The notes under the pieces are model-generated. The model was not told where the DNA came from. It worked only from the letters and a program-made list of their open reading frames with translations, and made no database searches. The translations under genes were made by a program, and so were the position numbers. A stretch of DNA of 19,540 bases, from positions 1 to 19,540 of the forward strand of contig CAAEDF010000071.1 of assembly GCA_900754535.1 (NCBI GenBank). The letters run 5' to 3'. This document shows, piece by piece, positions 6,895 through 14,240 of this stretch. This DNA comes from Clostridia bacterium. Its GTDB lineage: Bacteria > Bacillota > Clostridia > Oscillospirales > CAG-382. The first letter of the stretch is position 1; every line of letters starts with the position of its first letter.

Positions 6895-7269
6895 GTGAAT
6901 ATTTGTGTAAGACGAGGCGATGTATATTACGCGGACCTGTCACCGGTGGTAGGAAGCGAGCAGGGCGGGATACGTCCGGTGCTGATCGTTCAGAATGACG
7001 TGGGCAACAAATACAGCCCCACCGTAATTGCCGCCGCCATAACAAGCCAGACCGGAAAGGCACGGCTTCCCACCCATATTGCGGTAAAGACCGACGGAGG
7101 GCTGGCCAAGAACTCCGTTGTGCTGCTGGAGCAGATACGGACCATCGATAAAAGGCGGCTTAAGGACAAAATGGGCCATCTTGACGACCGGACCATGCAG
7201 CAGGTAAACGAGGCGCTTTACGTATCCTTCGGACTTGCGGAGGAATCCTCCGTTTCCTCCACCGCCTGA
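6895..7269 (+). CDS. Type II toxin, mRNA interferase MazF/EndoA
   Basis: Ribosome-independent endoribonuclease that cuts mRNA at short sequence motifs; close to the Bacillus EndoA branch. Family features are complete: [19 protein letters not shown] near residues 6-24, RPVLIVQND (25-33, with the catalytic Arg), [16 protein letters not shown] (with the catalytic Thr), and the C-terminal block [19 protein letters not shown]. Length 124 is slightly longer than usual (~116) because of a short SSVSSTA tail. Start: the reading frame allows GTG at 6886, but AGGG at 6881-6884 lies 10 nt before the GTG at 6895, which also matches the short N-terminus of EndoA. No MazE-like antitoxin lies upstream or downstream, and it is not next to alr as in Bacillus; alr is ~5 kb away on the other strand. 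Confidence 0.93.
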   Translation: MNICVRRGDVYYADLSPVVGSEQGGIRPVLIVQNDVGNKYSPTVIAAAITSQTGKARLPTHIAVKTDGGLAKNSVVLLEQIRTIDKRRLKDKMGHLDDRTMQQVNEALYVSFGLAEESSVSSTA

Positions 7270-7321
7270 CGCGGATCGCGGTTTTGCATTGCGCGCGGCA
7301 CCATGCCGTTATTTTTGCAGG

Positions 7322-7393
7322 CAAAAACGCACGGGTCTTATTCATATATCGCCTTTAAGGCTTTCCGGACGATTTGTGTTCATATCCGTTTCC
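7322..7393 (+). repeat. Imperfect ~70-nt dispersed repeat, copy 2
   Basis: Partner of 6557-6626, same orientation, 53 nt after the mazF stop. Core 7337-7364 matches the first copy in all but one base and a 2-nt indel. The two copies flank mazF. Read in one frame both give the peptide IAFKAF, with AAA/AAG as a synonymous difference, but no open frame of useful length surrounds them. Confidence 0.6.
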
Positions 7394-7440
7394 GCGCGCC
7401 GGATCCGCGGTGCGGATACGGACGGCGCAAGACGGCCGGA

Positions 7441-7508
7441 CGGCACAAGCAAGGGGGTCGGACGCAAATAACATGCGCCGACCCCCGTGTGCCGTTTTAT
7501 TCCTTTTT
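7441..7508 (+). terminator. Terminator hairpin between mazF and the convergent cysteine synthase gene
   Basis: Inner stem GGGGGTCGG/CCGACCCCC (7453-7461, 7478-7486) and outer stem CGGCAC/GTGCCG (7441-7446, 7489-7494), followed on the plus strand by TTTTATTCCTTTTTTC. The U-rich tail is on the plus side, so it mainly ends transcripts coming from mazF; it may also slow minus-strand transcripts. Confidence 0.8.
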
Positions 7509-7511
7509 TCT

Positions 7512-8432
7512 TTATTCGGCAGTGCCGTAAATATTTTTTGAGAAATATCGGTCGCCCCTGTCCGGGAACAGAACGACGATATTCCCCTTTTCTATCCTCT
7601 TTGCAAGCTCCAGCGCGCACCAAAGCGACGAGCCGGAGGAAGTGCCGGCAATGACGCCTTCCCTGCGCGCTATCTCGCGCGACATATCAAAAGCCGCGGA
7701 ATCGGTGACTTTTATGACCTCATCCACAAGCGACATGTCCATTGTGGCGGGGATAAAATCGTTTCCGATACCCTCGATATTATAATCCGCATGCTCGCCT
7801 CCGCCCATGGTGCTGCCCACCGGGTCGGCAAGGATACCGCGTATCGACGGGTCACGCTCCTTGAGATAGCGCATAATGCCCGTATAGGTTCCGCCGGTAC
7901 CGGCTCCGGCGACAAAATAATCGATCTTTCCGTCCATATCCTCATATATCTCCGGACCGGTAGAAAGATAATGCGCTTTCGGGTTGTCCCGGTTCTGGAA
8001 TTGGCGCAGAGACATCGAATTCGGTATGGTTTTGAGAAGCTCCTCGGCCTTCTGTTCGGCACCGAGCATACCCAGCTCACGCGGGGTATGTATTATCTCG
8101 CCCCCGAGCGCGCGCATGAGCATGAGCTTTTCGTGCGAGAATTTTGTGGGAACGACAAAAATGACCCTGTATCCCCTGCCGAGCGCCGCAAGTGCAAAGC
8201 CGAGGCCCGTGTTGCCGGCCGTGGCTTCGACTATCGTGTAGCCGGGTTTGAGCTCACCGCGTTTTTCGGCCTCATCCAGCATATAAACGCCTATTCTGTC
8301 CTTAACGCTGCCGGCCGGATTCCAAAGCTCCAGCTTTGCGTATATGTCCACATCAGGCTTGGTCTTGAAATTATTGAGCTTCAGCATCGGCGTATTTCCG
8401 ATAAGCTCTCTTATATCGTTGTATATTCTCAT
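7512..8432 (-). CDS. PLP-dependent cysteine synthase / O-acetylserine-dependent cystathionine beta-synthase family protein
   Basis: Fold-type II PLP enzyme that replaces the acetate of O-acetylserine by a thiol. Visible: the PLP lysine K44 in NPAGSVKDRI (38-47), the substrate loop TAGNTG (71-76), the phosphate-binding GAGTGGT (177-183) and SSG near residue 267. The variant EATAGNTG instead of EPTSGNTG, and QFQNRDNPKAHYLSTGPEI (145-163), put it nearer to the MccA/H. pylori CysK subgroup than to classical CysK, so homocysteine (reverse transsulfuration) is a possible acceptor as well as sulfide. Length 306 is normal and there is no CBS regulatory domain. It lies 33 nt behind the aldolase gene on the same strand and is probably co-transcribed. 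The ribosome binding site is weak (purine-rich AAAGAGATG, far from the ATG). Confidence 0.88.
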   Translation of the reverse strand: MRIYNDIRELIGNTPMLKLNNFKTKPDVDIYAKLELWNPAGSVKDRIGVYMLDEAEKRGELKPGYTIVEATAGNTGLGFALAALGRGYRVIFVVPTKFSHEKLMLMRALGGEIIHTPRELGMLGAEQKAEELLKTIPNSMSLRQFQNRDNPKAHYLSTGPEIYEDMDGKIDYFVAGAGTGGTYTGIMRYLKERDPSIRGILADPVGSTMGGGEHADYNIEGIGNDFIPATMDMSLVDEVIKVTDSAAFDMSREIARREGVIAGTSSGSSLWCALELAKRIEKGNIVVLFPDRGDRYFSKNIYGTAE

Positions 8433-8465
8433 TTTTCTGCATCTCTTTCCGTTTTTCTTTTGATT

Positions 8466-9434
8466 TCACACGGGGTTTTTAACAAGATGAATGGCAAACC
8501 CGCATACCTCGTCGGCAATATAGATAAATTCCAGCGAACCGTCGGAAGAATATTTTGCGCTTGACATATCGAATTTCACGCCTTTGCGCCCGAGCGAGAA
8601 CACCGCACGGTCCACGCTGTTAGTGCCTATCGCGATATGACCCATCGTGCCCCTGCCCGGAGCGTTCATGAATTCGAAATCGCCCGAAAAGACCGATACA
8701 TCGCCGCACACCGTTCTGTCAAACCCAAACGCGGCACAGATAAAATCGGCGGCCGCCGAGGCGCCTGCCGAATCAGGGCAGTTTATGCCTATATGAGCAA
8801 GCCTGTAACCCAGCATAAGAGATGCAACGCGTGCAGTATGTTCTTTTATCGAATCAAAATCTCCGGAAGCTATAAGCTTTTCACTTACCATAAAGCTGCC
8901 GCCGCAGGCAAAGACCTTCGGAAAAGAAAGATACTCCATCACATTCTTTTCGTTTATACCTCCGGTGGGCAGGAACCGAACGTTTCCGTAAGGACCGCTC
9001 ATTGCCTTAAGAACCGAAAGGCCACCGCATGCCTCGGCAGGGAAAAACTTGAGGTATTCAAGTCCCATGGAAAGAGCCTTTTCCACATCCGAAGGGGTGC
9101 ACACCCCCGGGATCACGGGGAACCCTTCGCTTATGCACCACGATACCACATCACTGTTAAATCCCGGCGACACCATGAATTTTGCGCCGGCGGCTTTTGC
9201 ACGCTTCGCCTGTTCGACGGTGAGTACCGTACCTGCTCCGACAAGCATATCCGGAAAGGCTTCGGCCATTGCTTTTATTACGTTTTCCGCCGCATCGGTG
9301 CGAAAGGTCACCTCGGCTGCAGGAAGTCCGCCGTCACACAGAGCGCGGGCAAGCGGCAGCGCGTCTTTTTCATCCTTGAGCTTGACGACGGGGATTATTC
9401 CGACGTCGGATATCTTTTTGATTATCTCTTTCAA
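8466..9434 (-). CDS. eda: KDPG/KHG aldolase fused to a C-terminal VOC (glyoxalase-like) domain
   Basis: Residues 1-205 are a class I 2-keto-3-deoxy-6-phosphogluconate / 4-hydroxy-2-oxoglutarate aldolase, cleaving the phosphorylated 2-keto-3-deoxy acid to pyruvate and glyceraldehyde 3-phosphate. The Schiff-base lysine is K129 in LKFFPAE (128-134), with E41 in EVTFRT, GAGTVL (66-71) and PTGGI (156-160). Residues ~212-322 (LAHIGINCPDSAGASAAADF ... GHIAIGTNSVDRAVFSLGRKG ... FAIHLV) have the beta-alpha-beta-beta-beta pattern of a VOC domain, of unknown function here. The frame runs upstream to 9602, but the homology begins at a TTG at 9434, and GGAAG lies 7 nt before it; the longer form would also read through a terminator. 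322 residues fits this fusion rather than the ~210 of plain Eda. Confidence 0.9.
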   Translation of the reverse strand: MKEIIKKISDVGIIPVVKLKDEKDALPLARALCDGGLPAAEVTFRTDAAENVIKAMAEAFPDMLVGAGTVLTVEQAKRAKAAGAKFMVSPGFNSDVVSWCISEGFPVIPGVCTPSDVEKALSMGLEYLKFFPAEACGGLSVLKAMSGPYGNVRFLPTGGINEKNVMEYLSFPKVFACGGSFMVSEKLIASGDFDSIKEHTARVASLMLGYRLAHIGINCPDSAGASAAADFICAAFGFDRTVCGDVSVFSGDFEFMNAPGRGTMGHIAIGTNSVDRAVFSLGRKGVKFDMSSAKYSSDGSLEFIYIADEVCGFAIHLVKNPV

Positions 9435-9491
9435 TCGAACACTTCCGTTCCGGTTTATTTTCCGCGCGCCATAATCCGGCGATGCAGGAAT

Positions 9492-9526
9492 ACAAAAAAG
9501 CAAAGCCGGGCTGCGATGACCCGGCT
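9492..9526 (-). terminator. Terminator after the spoIVA-ylmC unit
   Basis: On the minus strand AGCCGGG/CCCGGCT (9526-9520, 9510-9504), 9-nt loop, then TTTGCTTTTTT. It separates the sporulation pair from the aldolase gene. Confidence 0.87.
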
Positions 9527-9562
9527 GCCTTATAGTTACTTTACCACCGTATAAATAAAAAG

Positions 9563-9829
9563 TCAATGCTTTTTTTCCTTTATTTCCGCCACACAGCAGC
9601 ATTTGACAAGGATGATATCGTCACCTATTTTTTCGATATCGCTCCACGGGATAACTATCCTGTCCTTTTTTGAAAAAAACGAGAAACAGCCTCCCTGAGG
9701 AGGAAGAATAACGGAAATTATCCTTCCGGTGCACAGGTCGATTTCCGCATCGGAAATAAATCCCAGTCTTCTGCCGTCGACCACCGAGATCACTTCCTTG
9801 TCCTTCAAATCGTTGAAGGTGCAGTTCAT
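9563..9829 (-). CDS. YlmC/YmxH family PRC-barrel sporulation protein
   Basis: An 88-residue PRC-barrel protein: LKDKEVISVVDGRRLGFISD (8-27), AEIDLCTGRIISVILP, then FSKKDRIVIPWSDIEKIGDDIILV, the usual two-part barrel. YlmC/YmxH proteins are tied to sporulation in Firmicutes; the exact role is unknown. The start at 9829 overlaps the TGA of spoIVA as ATGA, so it is translationally coupled; an ATG at 9841 is possible but less likely. It ends in a Cys cluster (KCCCVAEI) and a Lys-rich tail. It is followed by a terminator, so it shares the mother-cell transcript with spoIVA. Confidence 0.88.
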   Translation of the reverse strand: MNCTFNDLKDKEVISVVDGRRLGFISDAEIDLCTGRIISVILPPQGGCFSFFSKKDRIVIPWSDIEKIGDDIILVKCCCVAEIKEKKH

Positions 9830-11304
9830 AGCAGTATACATATAAGTCCGCCGCTGCCCTCGTTTATTATTTTCTGCAGCGTTTCGGAAAGCTTTTCGCG
9901 CGCGTCCTCCGGCATATGTGAGAGCTTGGCGTTAAGTCCCTCTCCCACAAGCTCGTGAAGCGATTTACCGAACATATTGGAATCCCATATGCGTTTCGGG
10001 TCCTCCTCGAACTCCTTCAGCAGCGATCTGACAAGCTCCTCGCTCTGACGCTCGGTACCGACCATGGGAGATACCTGCGCCTCGACGTTAGCGCGTATCA
10101 TATGGATCGACGGGCCCGATGCCTTGAGCTTTACACCGTAGCCTCCTGCCTGCCTTACAATCTCCGGCTCCTCCAGCGTTATGTCGTCTATTGTGGGCGT
10201 GACGATACCGTATCCGCTTTCATTGACCTGTTCTATTGCCTCCGCGACTTTGTCATACCTGCGCTTCATCGCGGAAAGGTCGCTCATGACGTTCATAAGA
10301 CTTTGTTCGTCCGATATGTCAAAGCCGCTTTTCTCCGCAAGAGTTTTATAGAAAAGCGATTCGGGAAGCTTTAGGCTTATCCGTGCAGTTCCGCTGCCCG
10401 GGCTTATTTCGTTTACCCGTGCGCTGATCCCTTCGGTCTCGAATTTGAGCGAATCGGCGGCCTGCTTGACGTCCCCGAGCTTGATTATGCCTTCCGCGCA
10501 GGAATTCATCGCCCCGTCAAGCTCCTGCTTGAGCGGGTCATCGGCGTCAAGCACATTGACCCAGCCGGGAAGCGAAAAACGCAGCTCCCGTATCGGGAAC
10601 TCGTACGCTATCATCGACAGTATGTCCTTTATTCCGTCATCGTCAAGATCGATGCACGAGACGGCGACCACCGGCACCGAGTATTCGTCCTCAAGCGAAC
10701 GTGCAAGCGAAAGCGTCTGCGCATCCTTCGGAGCCGTGGAATTGAGCACTATCACAAACGGCTTGTTGAGCGCCTTGAGCTCATTTATGACTCGCCGTTC
10801 CGCCGGCTCATAGCTTTCACGCGGGATCTCGCCTATCGTTCCGTCGGTGGTAACGCAGAGCGCTATCGTGGAATGATCGGTGATGACCTTTCGGGTTCCT
10901 ATTTCAGCGGCCTGTTCAAACGGAAGCGGGTCCTCCGACCACGGTGTCATGACCATCCGCGGCTCTCCGTTTTCAATGTGGCCGATGGCGCCGTCAACTA
11001 TGTAGCCGACACAGTCTATCATCTTCATGCGGAACGAAGTATTTTCGTCGATCTCCACCGTTGCGGCCTCTTCGGGCACGAATTTCGGCTCCGTCGTCAT
11101 GACCGTCCTTCCGGAAGCCGACTGCGGCATTTCGTCCCTTGCACGTTCCCTGCCGTATTCGTTCTCTATGGACGGCAAAAACATGTTCTGGATAAACCGC
11201 TTTATCAGCGTGGACTTACCCGTTCTCACAGGGCCGACCACTCCGATATATATGTCGCCGCCCGTTCTGGTCGCTATATCCCTGTATATTCCTAAATCGG
11301 TCAA
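9826..11304 (-). CDS. spoIVA: Stage IV sporulation protein A (spore coat morphogenetic ATPase)
   Basis: SpoIVA polymerises on the forespore surface in the mother cell, using ATP, and forms the base layer of the spore coat. The 492-residue protein is full length and collinear with the family: N-terminus DIATRTGGDIYIGVVGPVRT, Walker A GPVRTGKST (24-32), the conserved block ARDEMPQSASGRTVMTTEPK (55-74), Walker B-like MIDCVGYIVDGA (95-106), and the C-terminal GLICILL tail that in this family binds the membrane or SpoVM curvature system. Start is a TTG at 11304, 8 nt after GGGGG. A sigma-E-like promoter lies ~30 nt upstream. First gene of the pair with ylmC. This is the strongest evidence that the organism makes endospores. 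Confidence 0.97.
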   Translation of the reverse strand: MTDLGIYRDIATRTGGDIYIGVVGPVRTGKSTLIKRFIQNMFLPSIENEYGRERARDEMPQSASGRTVMTTEPKFVPEEAATVEIDENTSFRMKMIDCVGYIVDGAIGHIENGEPRMVMTPWSEDPLPFEQAAEIGTRKVITDHSTIALCVTTDGTIGEIPRESYEPAERRVINELKALNKPFVIVLNSTAPKDAQTLSLARSLEDEYSVPVVAVSCIDLDDDGIKDILSMIAYEFPIRELRFSLPGWVNVLDADDPLKQELDGAMNSCAEGIIKLGDVKQAADSLKFETEGISARVNEISPGSGTARISLKLPESLFYKTLAEKSGFDISDEQSLMNVMSDLSAMKRRYDKVAEAIEQVNESGYGIVTPTIDDITLEEPEIVRQAGGYGVKLKASGPSIHMIRANVEAQVSPMVGTERQSEELVRSLLKEFEEDPKRIWDSNMFGKSLHELVGEGLNAKLSHMPEDAREKLSETLQKIINEGSGGLICILL

Positions 11305-11334
11305 CTGCTTTTCCCCCTCATCGGTTTTTACTAC

Positions 11335-11364
11335 ACTTTATTCCGGCGGACGGCTTAATATGAC
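11335..11364 (-). promoter_or_regulatory. Candidate sigma-E promoter of spoIVA
   Basis: Minus strand GTCATATT (11364-11357), 14-nt spacer, AATAAAGT (11342-11335). The -35 fits the Bacillus sigma-E pattern (GKMATATT) fully; the -10 matches CATACAMT at five of eight positions. The predicted start is ~24 nt before the TTG. spoIVA is known to be sigma-E dependent in Bacillus. Confidence 0.6.
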
Positions 11365-11390
11365 GGATATAAATATTTTGTTTGCATCGA

Positions 11391-11419
11391 TTGACAATCA
11401 GAGCATTTTGTGCTATGCT
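11391..11419 (+). promoter_or_regulatory. sigma-A promoter of pfkA (extended -10)
   Basis: TTGACA (11391-11396), 17-nt spacer, TATGCT (11414-11419) with TGC just before. The stretch TTTTGTGCTA across the end of the spacer is identical to that of the surface-protein promoter at 4811-4819. Confidence 0.75.
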
Positions 11420-11468
11420 GTTAAATGAAGAAAGTTGGCGAATACTACGGCAAGGAGACAGTATTGAG

Positions 11469-12533
11469 ATGAAAGAATTCAAGCGGATAGGCGTACTTAC
11501 CTCGGGCGGCGACGCGCCCGGAATGAACGCTGCGGTCCGCGCCGTCACGCGTCTTGCGATCAGCAAAGGCGTTGAGGTCATGGGCATTTACAACGGATAT
11601 CAGGGCCTTATCGACGACGAGATGACGACGCTTAAGGCGCGGGACGTTTCGTACATAATCAACCGCGGCGGTACAATGCTCTACACCGCGCGCAGCATGG
11701 AATTCATGACTCAGGAGGGGATTTCCAAGGCCGTTGCCAACTGTGAAAAGAGAGGCATAGACGGCATTATCGCCATCGGCGGAGACGGCACCTTCAGAGG
11801 CGCGGTGGATCTTACCGACGCAGGTGTGCCCTGCATAGGCATACCGGGCACGATAGACAACGATATTGCCTCCACGGACATGACGATTGGCTTTGACACG
11901 GCGATGAACACGGTCGTCGAGCTTGTCGACAAGCTGCGTGACACCGGCGAGAGCCACGCGCGCTGCAACGTCGTCGAGGTCATGGGAAGAGACGCGGGCG
12001 ATATCGCGCTTAATTCCGCACTTGCCGTAGGCGCGACGGCAGCCATAGTCAAGGAGATGCCGACCGATTTTGAGCACCTTTTCAACAAAATGGTAACCGC
12101 TCGTAAAAACGGTAAACGCAACTTTATTATCATCGCCTGCGAGGGCATGGGACCCAATTACAGTGAAAATCTTTGCAAACAGATAGAGGAGCGCACGGGG
12201 ATAGAAACGCGCTTTGCGCGGTTGGCTCATATCCAGCGCGGCGGCTCGCCTACCCTGCGCGACCGCGTGCTTGCCACGCAGATGGGCTGCGCGGCCGTAG
12301 AATCTCTTGTCAGCGGTCAGATGAAAAAGGTCGTCTGCCTTCGTGACAGCAGCATAATAACCATGGACATACACGATTCGCTGCTTCTCGACAAAATGAT
12401 GAAAAACAAGCTCTCCGAGGACGAGATGAACGATATAGCGCCCAACAAGCTTTTTGACATGACAAGGTTAGTGACCGAAAAGCGCGCTTACAAAAAATAC
12501 CTCAATTACATAATCGAGCATATTTCCCTTTAG
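11469..12533 (+). CDS. pfkA: ATP-dependent 6-phosphofructokinase
   Basis: Phosphorylates fructose 6-phosphate to fructose 1,6-bisphosphate, the committed step of glycolysis. Motifs: GVLTSGGDAPGMNAAVRAV (8-26), GGDGT (104-108), PGTIDND (126-132, catalytic Asp 130), MGRDAGDIAL, and the substrate-binding HIQRGGSPTLRDR. Gly in GGDGT and PGTIDND, rather than GGDDT and PKTIDND, mark the ATP-using rather than the pyrophosphate-using type. 354 residues is ~35 longer than E. coli PfkA; the extra length is a C-terminal extension (EDEMNDIAPNKLFDMTRLVT onward). The frame is open to 11382, but AAGGAG at 11452-11457 and the homology support the ATG at 11469. It has its own promoter and terminator, divergent from spoIVA. 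Confidence 0.97.
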   Translation: MKEFKRIGVLTSGGDAPGMNAAVRAVTRLAISKGVEVMGIYNGYQGLIDDEMTTLKARDVSYIINRGGTMLYTARSMEFMTQEGISKAVANCEKRGIDGIIAIGGDGTFRGAVDLTDAGVPCIGIPGTIDNDIASTDMTIGFDTAMNTVVELVDKLRDTGESHARCNVVEVMGRDAGDIALNSALAVGATAAIVKEMPTDFEHLFNKMVTARKNGKRNFIIIACEGMGPNYSENLCKQIEERTGIETRFARLAHIQRGGSPTLRDRVLATQMGCAAVESLVSGQMKKVVCLRDSSIITMDIHDSLLLDKMMKNKLSEDEMNDIAPNKLFDMTRLVTEKRAYKKYLNYIIEHISL

Positions 12534-12544
12534 AGTAAGAACAT

Positions 12545-12573
12545 AAAAACGCAGGCGTTGTGCCTGCGTTTTT
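12545..12573. terminator. Bidirectional terminator between pfkA and alr
   Basis: Perfect 12-bp stem AAAAACGCAGGC/GCCTGCGTTTTT (12545-12556, 12562-12573) with a 5-nt loop. The A and T runs on both sides let it end transcripts of pfkA (plus) and of the nnr-alr unit (minus). Confidence 0.93.
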
Positions 12574-12582
12574 ATTGTCGGT

Positions 12583-13683
12583 TCATATGTATCTTCTGGG
12601 CACCCTGTTCTTGACCGAGCACAACAGCTCGTAATTTATCGTTCCCAAGCGCGCCGCCATATCGTCCACGGTGTTCGCCGGCCCGAAGACCACCGCCTCG
12701 TCGCCCGGCGCACACGGGATATCCGTGACGTCGGCGATGCAGAGATCCATGCATATCCTTCCCAGCAGGGGCGCCCTTTTTCCGTTTATCATCAGGCTCC
12801 AGCGGCCCGAAAGCGCCCGCATCAGACCGTCTGCATATCCGATGGAAATGACCGCCGCGCAGCAGCTGCGGTCTGCCGTATAGGTACGGCCGTAGCTTAC
12901 CGTGTCACCGCGGCGAAGTTCGGACACAAACGCAACCCTGCTGACAAGCGTCATTGCGGGCTTCAGATTTTCGTCCCGGGTATCGGGCGACGGGTCATAA
13001 CCGTACAGCGCTATGCCGGCGCGCACCATATCCAGGTGCATTTCCGGAAAATTGAGTATTCCGGCGCTGTTGCAGCAATGGCGTATGCCGCAATCGACTC
13101 CGCGGCGCTCAAGCTCGCCGAGCAGACGGGCAAATACCTCAAACTGTCTGCGAGTGAAATCCGAGCCGGGTTCGTCCGACTCCGCAAAATGAGTGAATAT
13201 ACCCTCCAGCGACACGTTTTCCGTTGTATATATTCTTTCTATCTCATCGGCAGCCGCACATATGTCGCCGTCGGAATGGCAATAGATCCCAAGCCGCGAC
13301 ATCCCGGTGTCCACCTTGACATGTACGCGCACTTTGCCGTGCGCGGCAAGCGAGCGCGCATATCCGGCGGAGGCGACGGTCTGAATGACGTCGTTGAGTG
13401 CCATGTCGGCATACTGTTCCTCGGGAGTGATCCCAAGCACAAGTATGCTGCCGTTTATCCCGCCCTTTCTCAGTGCGGCCGCCTCCTCTGTACAGGCTAC
13501 CGCAAAAAAGTCGGCGCCCAGCGAGGAGAGCAGCCTGCATACCTCCGGTGCACCGTGGCCGTAAGCGTCGGCCTTGACAACTGCGGCGACCCGGCAGCCG
13601 TCTCCGACCAGCGAACGCAGATATTTATAATTATGAGCAATATTTTCAAGGCTTATCAGCGCCTCTACTCTTTTGCCGCTCAA
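12583..13683 (-). CDS. alr: Alanine racemase
   Basis: PLP enzyme interconverting L- and D-alanine, supplying D-alanine for peptidoglycan. The PLP lysine is K37 in AVVKADAYGHG (34-44), and the second catalytic base is Y264 in VSYGRTY (262-268). Other family motifs are VDTGMSRLG (124-132), THFAESDE, NSAGIL, MVRAGIALYG (219-228) and MDLCIADVT in place of the more usual MDxxxVDV. Length 366 is typical. Start is a TTG whose last bases overlap the TGA of the upstream lipoprotein gene (TTGA), with GGGAAG 7 nt upstream, so the pair is coupled. Gene order nnr-lipoprotein-alr matches the Bacillus nnr-ydcC-alr neighbourhood, but mazF, usually next, has moved. Confidence 0.96.
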   Translation of the reverse strand: MSGKRVEALISLENIAHNYKYLRSLVGDGCRVAAVVKADAYGHGAPEVCRLLSSLGADFFAVACTEEAAALRKGGINGSILVLGITPEEQYADMALNDVIQTVASAGYARSLAAHGKVRVHVKVDTGMSRLGIYCHSDGDICAAADEIERIYTTENVSLEGIFTHFAESDEPGSDFTRRQFEVFARLLGELERRGVDCGIRHCCNSAGILNFPEMHLDMVRAGIALYGYDPSPDTRDENLKPAMTLVSRVAFVSELRRGDTVSYGRTYTADRSCCAAVISIGYADGLMRALSGRWSLMINGKRAPLLGRICMDLCIADVTDIPCAPGDEAVVFGPANTVDDMAARLGTINYELLCSVKNRVPRRYI

Positions 13684-14192
13684 GTGACCACTTCCCTGAT
13701 ATCGGTTATTATATACTCGGTTTTTTTGCCGTCTTTCATATAAGTGATGCTTTCTATCAAGCCGTCGTAATGATTATAATACAACATCACCGCACGCCCG
13801 TCAATAGCCAAACTGTAAACAGAAACACCGCTGTCTGCTTTTTCGGTCAGGATACCGTCTGATACAAGCCGTTCGGATACAAGCTCCACGGCCTCGGCCA
13901 GCCCGTCGGGCACGCGCAGCGCCACGGGTGCGAGCGTAGTCTGTATTCCTCCGTACACGGCGGATACGACCTCGCCGTTGAGCTTTTCAACCGAAAGGCC
14001 GCGCAGCTCGTCGGGCGACGTAAAAGTATACAGAGTCGAATCGCCGACGACACAAAGCTCAAACGAAAGCGAAGCCGTTTGAGCTTCGATAATAAAGGGA
14101 GCCGATAGTTTTGAGACTATCTCGTTTTTTTCGTCATCTTCCGCCGCACAGCCGGACATAAGGCATACGACAAGCGCAGATATAACAAGCAA
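13680..14192 (-). CDS. Small secreted lipoprotein, YdcC/LolA-like position, between nnr and alr
   Basis: A 170-residue protein with a lipoprotein signal: hydrophobic stretch LVISALVVCLMSGC with the acylated Cys at residue ~15, then the acidic linker AAEDDEKNE. The mature part (SLSFELCVVGDSTLYTFTSP ... GLIESITYMKDGKKTEYIITD) has the repeated beta strands of LolA-like lipid-carrier folds, and the Bacillus gene in this place (ydcC) is of that type, so that is my best guess. The start is uncertain: the only in-frame start is a TTG at 14192 that has no good ribosome binding site and gives a short signal peptide without basic residues. In-frame codons just upstream code KRI, and an ATGATG in the next frame suggests a frameshift (see findings). 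Confidence 0.72.
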   Translation of the reverse strand: MLVISALVVCLMSGCAAEDDEKNEIVSKLSAPFIIEAQTASLSFELCVVGDSTLYTFTSPDELRGLSVEKLNGEVVSAVYGGIQTTLAPVALRVPDGLAEAVELVSERLVSDGILTEKADSGVSVYSLAIDGRAVMLYYNHYDGLIESITYMKDGKKTEYIITDIREVVT

Positions 14193-14240
14193 TATACGTT
14201 TTATAAGGCATCATCTCTTTCGTTGTCTGGATAAGAGATG

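Noticed and set aside
8637..9554. 305-codon plus-strand frame opposite the aldolase gene
   Set aside because: Low-complexity basic translation without motifs; the minus strand holds clear aldolase active-site residues.
9435..9602. N-terminal extension of the aldolase to 378 residues
   Set aside because: The extension would read back through a terminator hairpin, lacks homology-like sequence, and a good ribosome binding site precedes the TTG at 9434.
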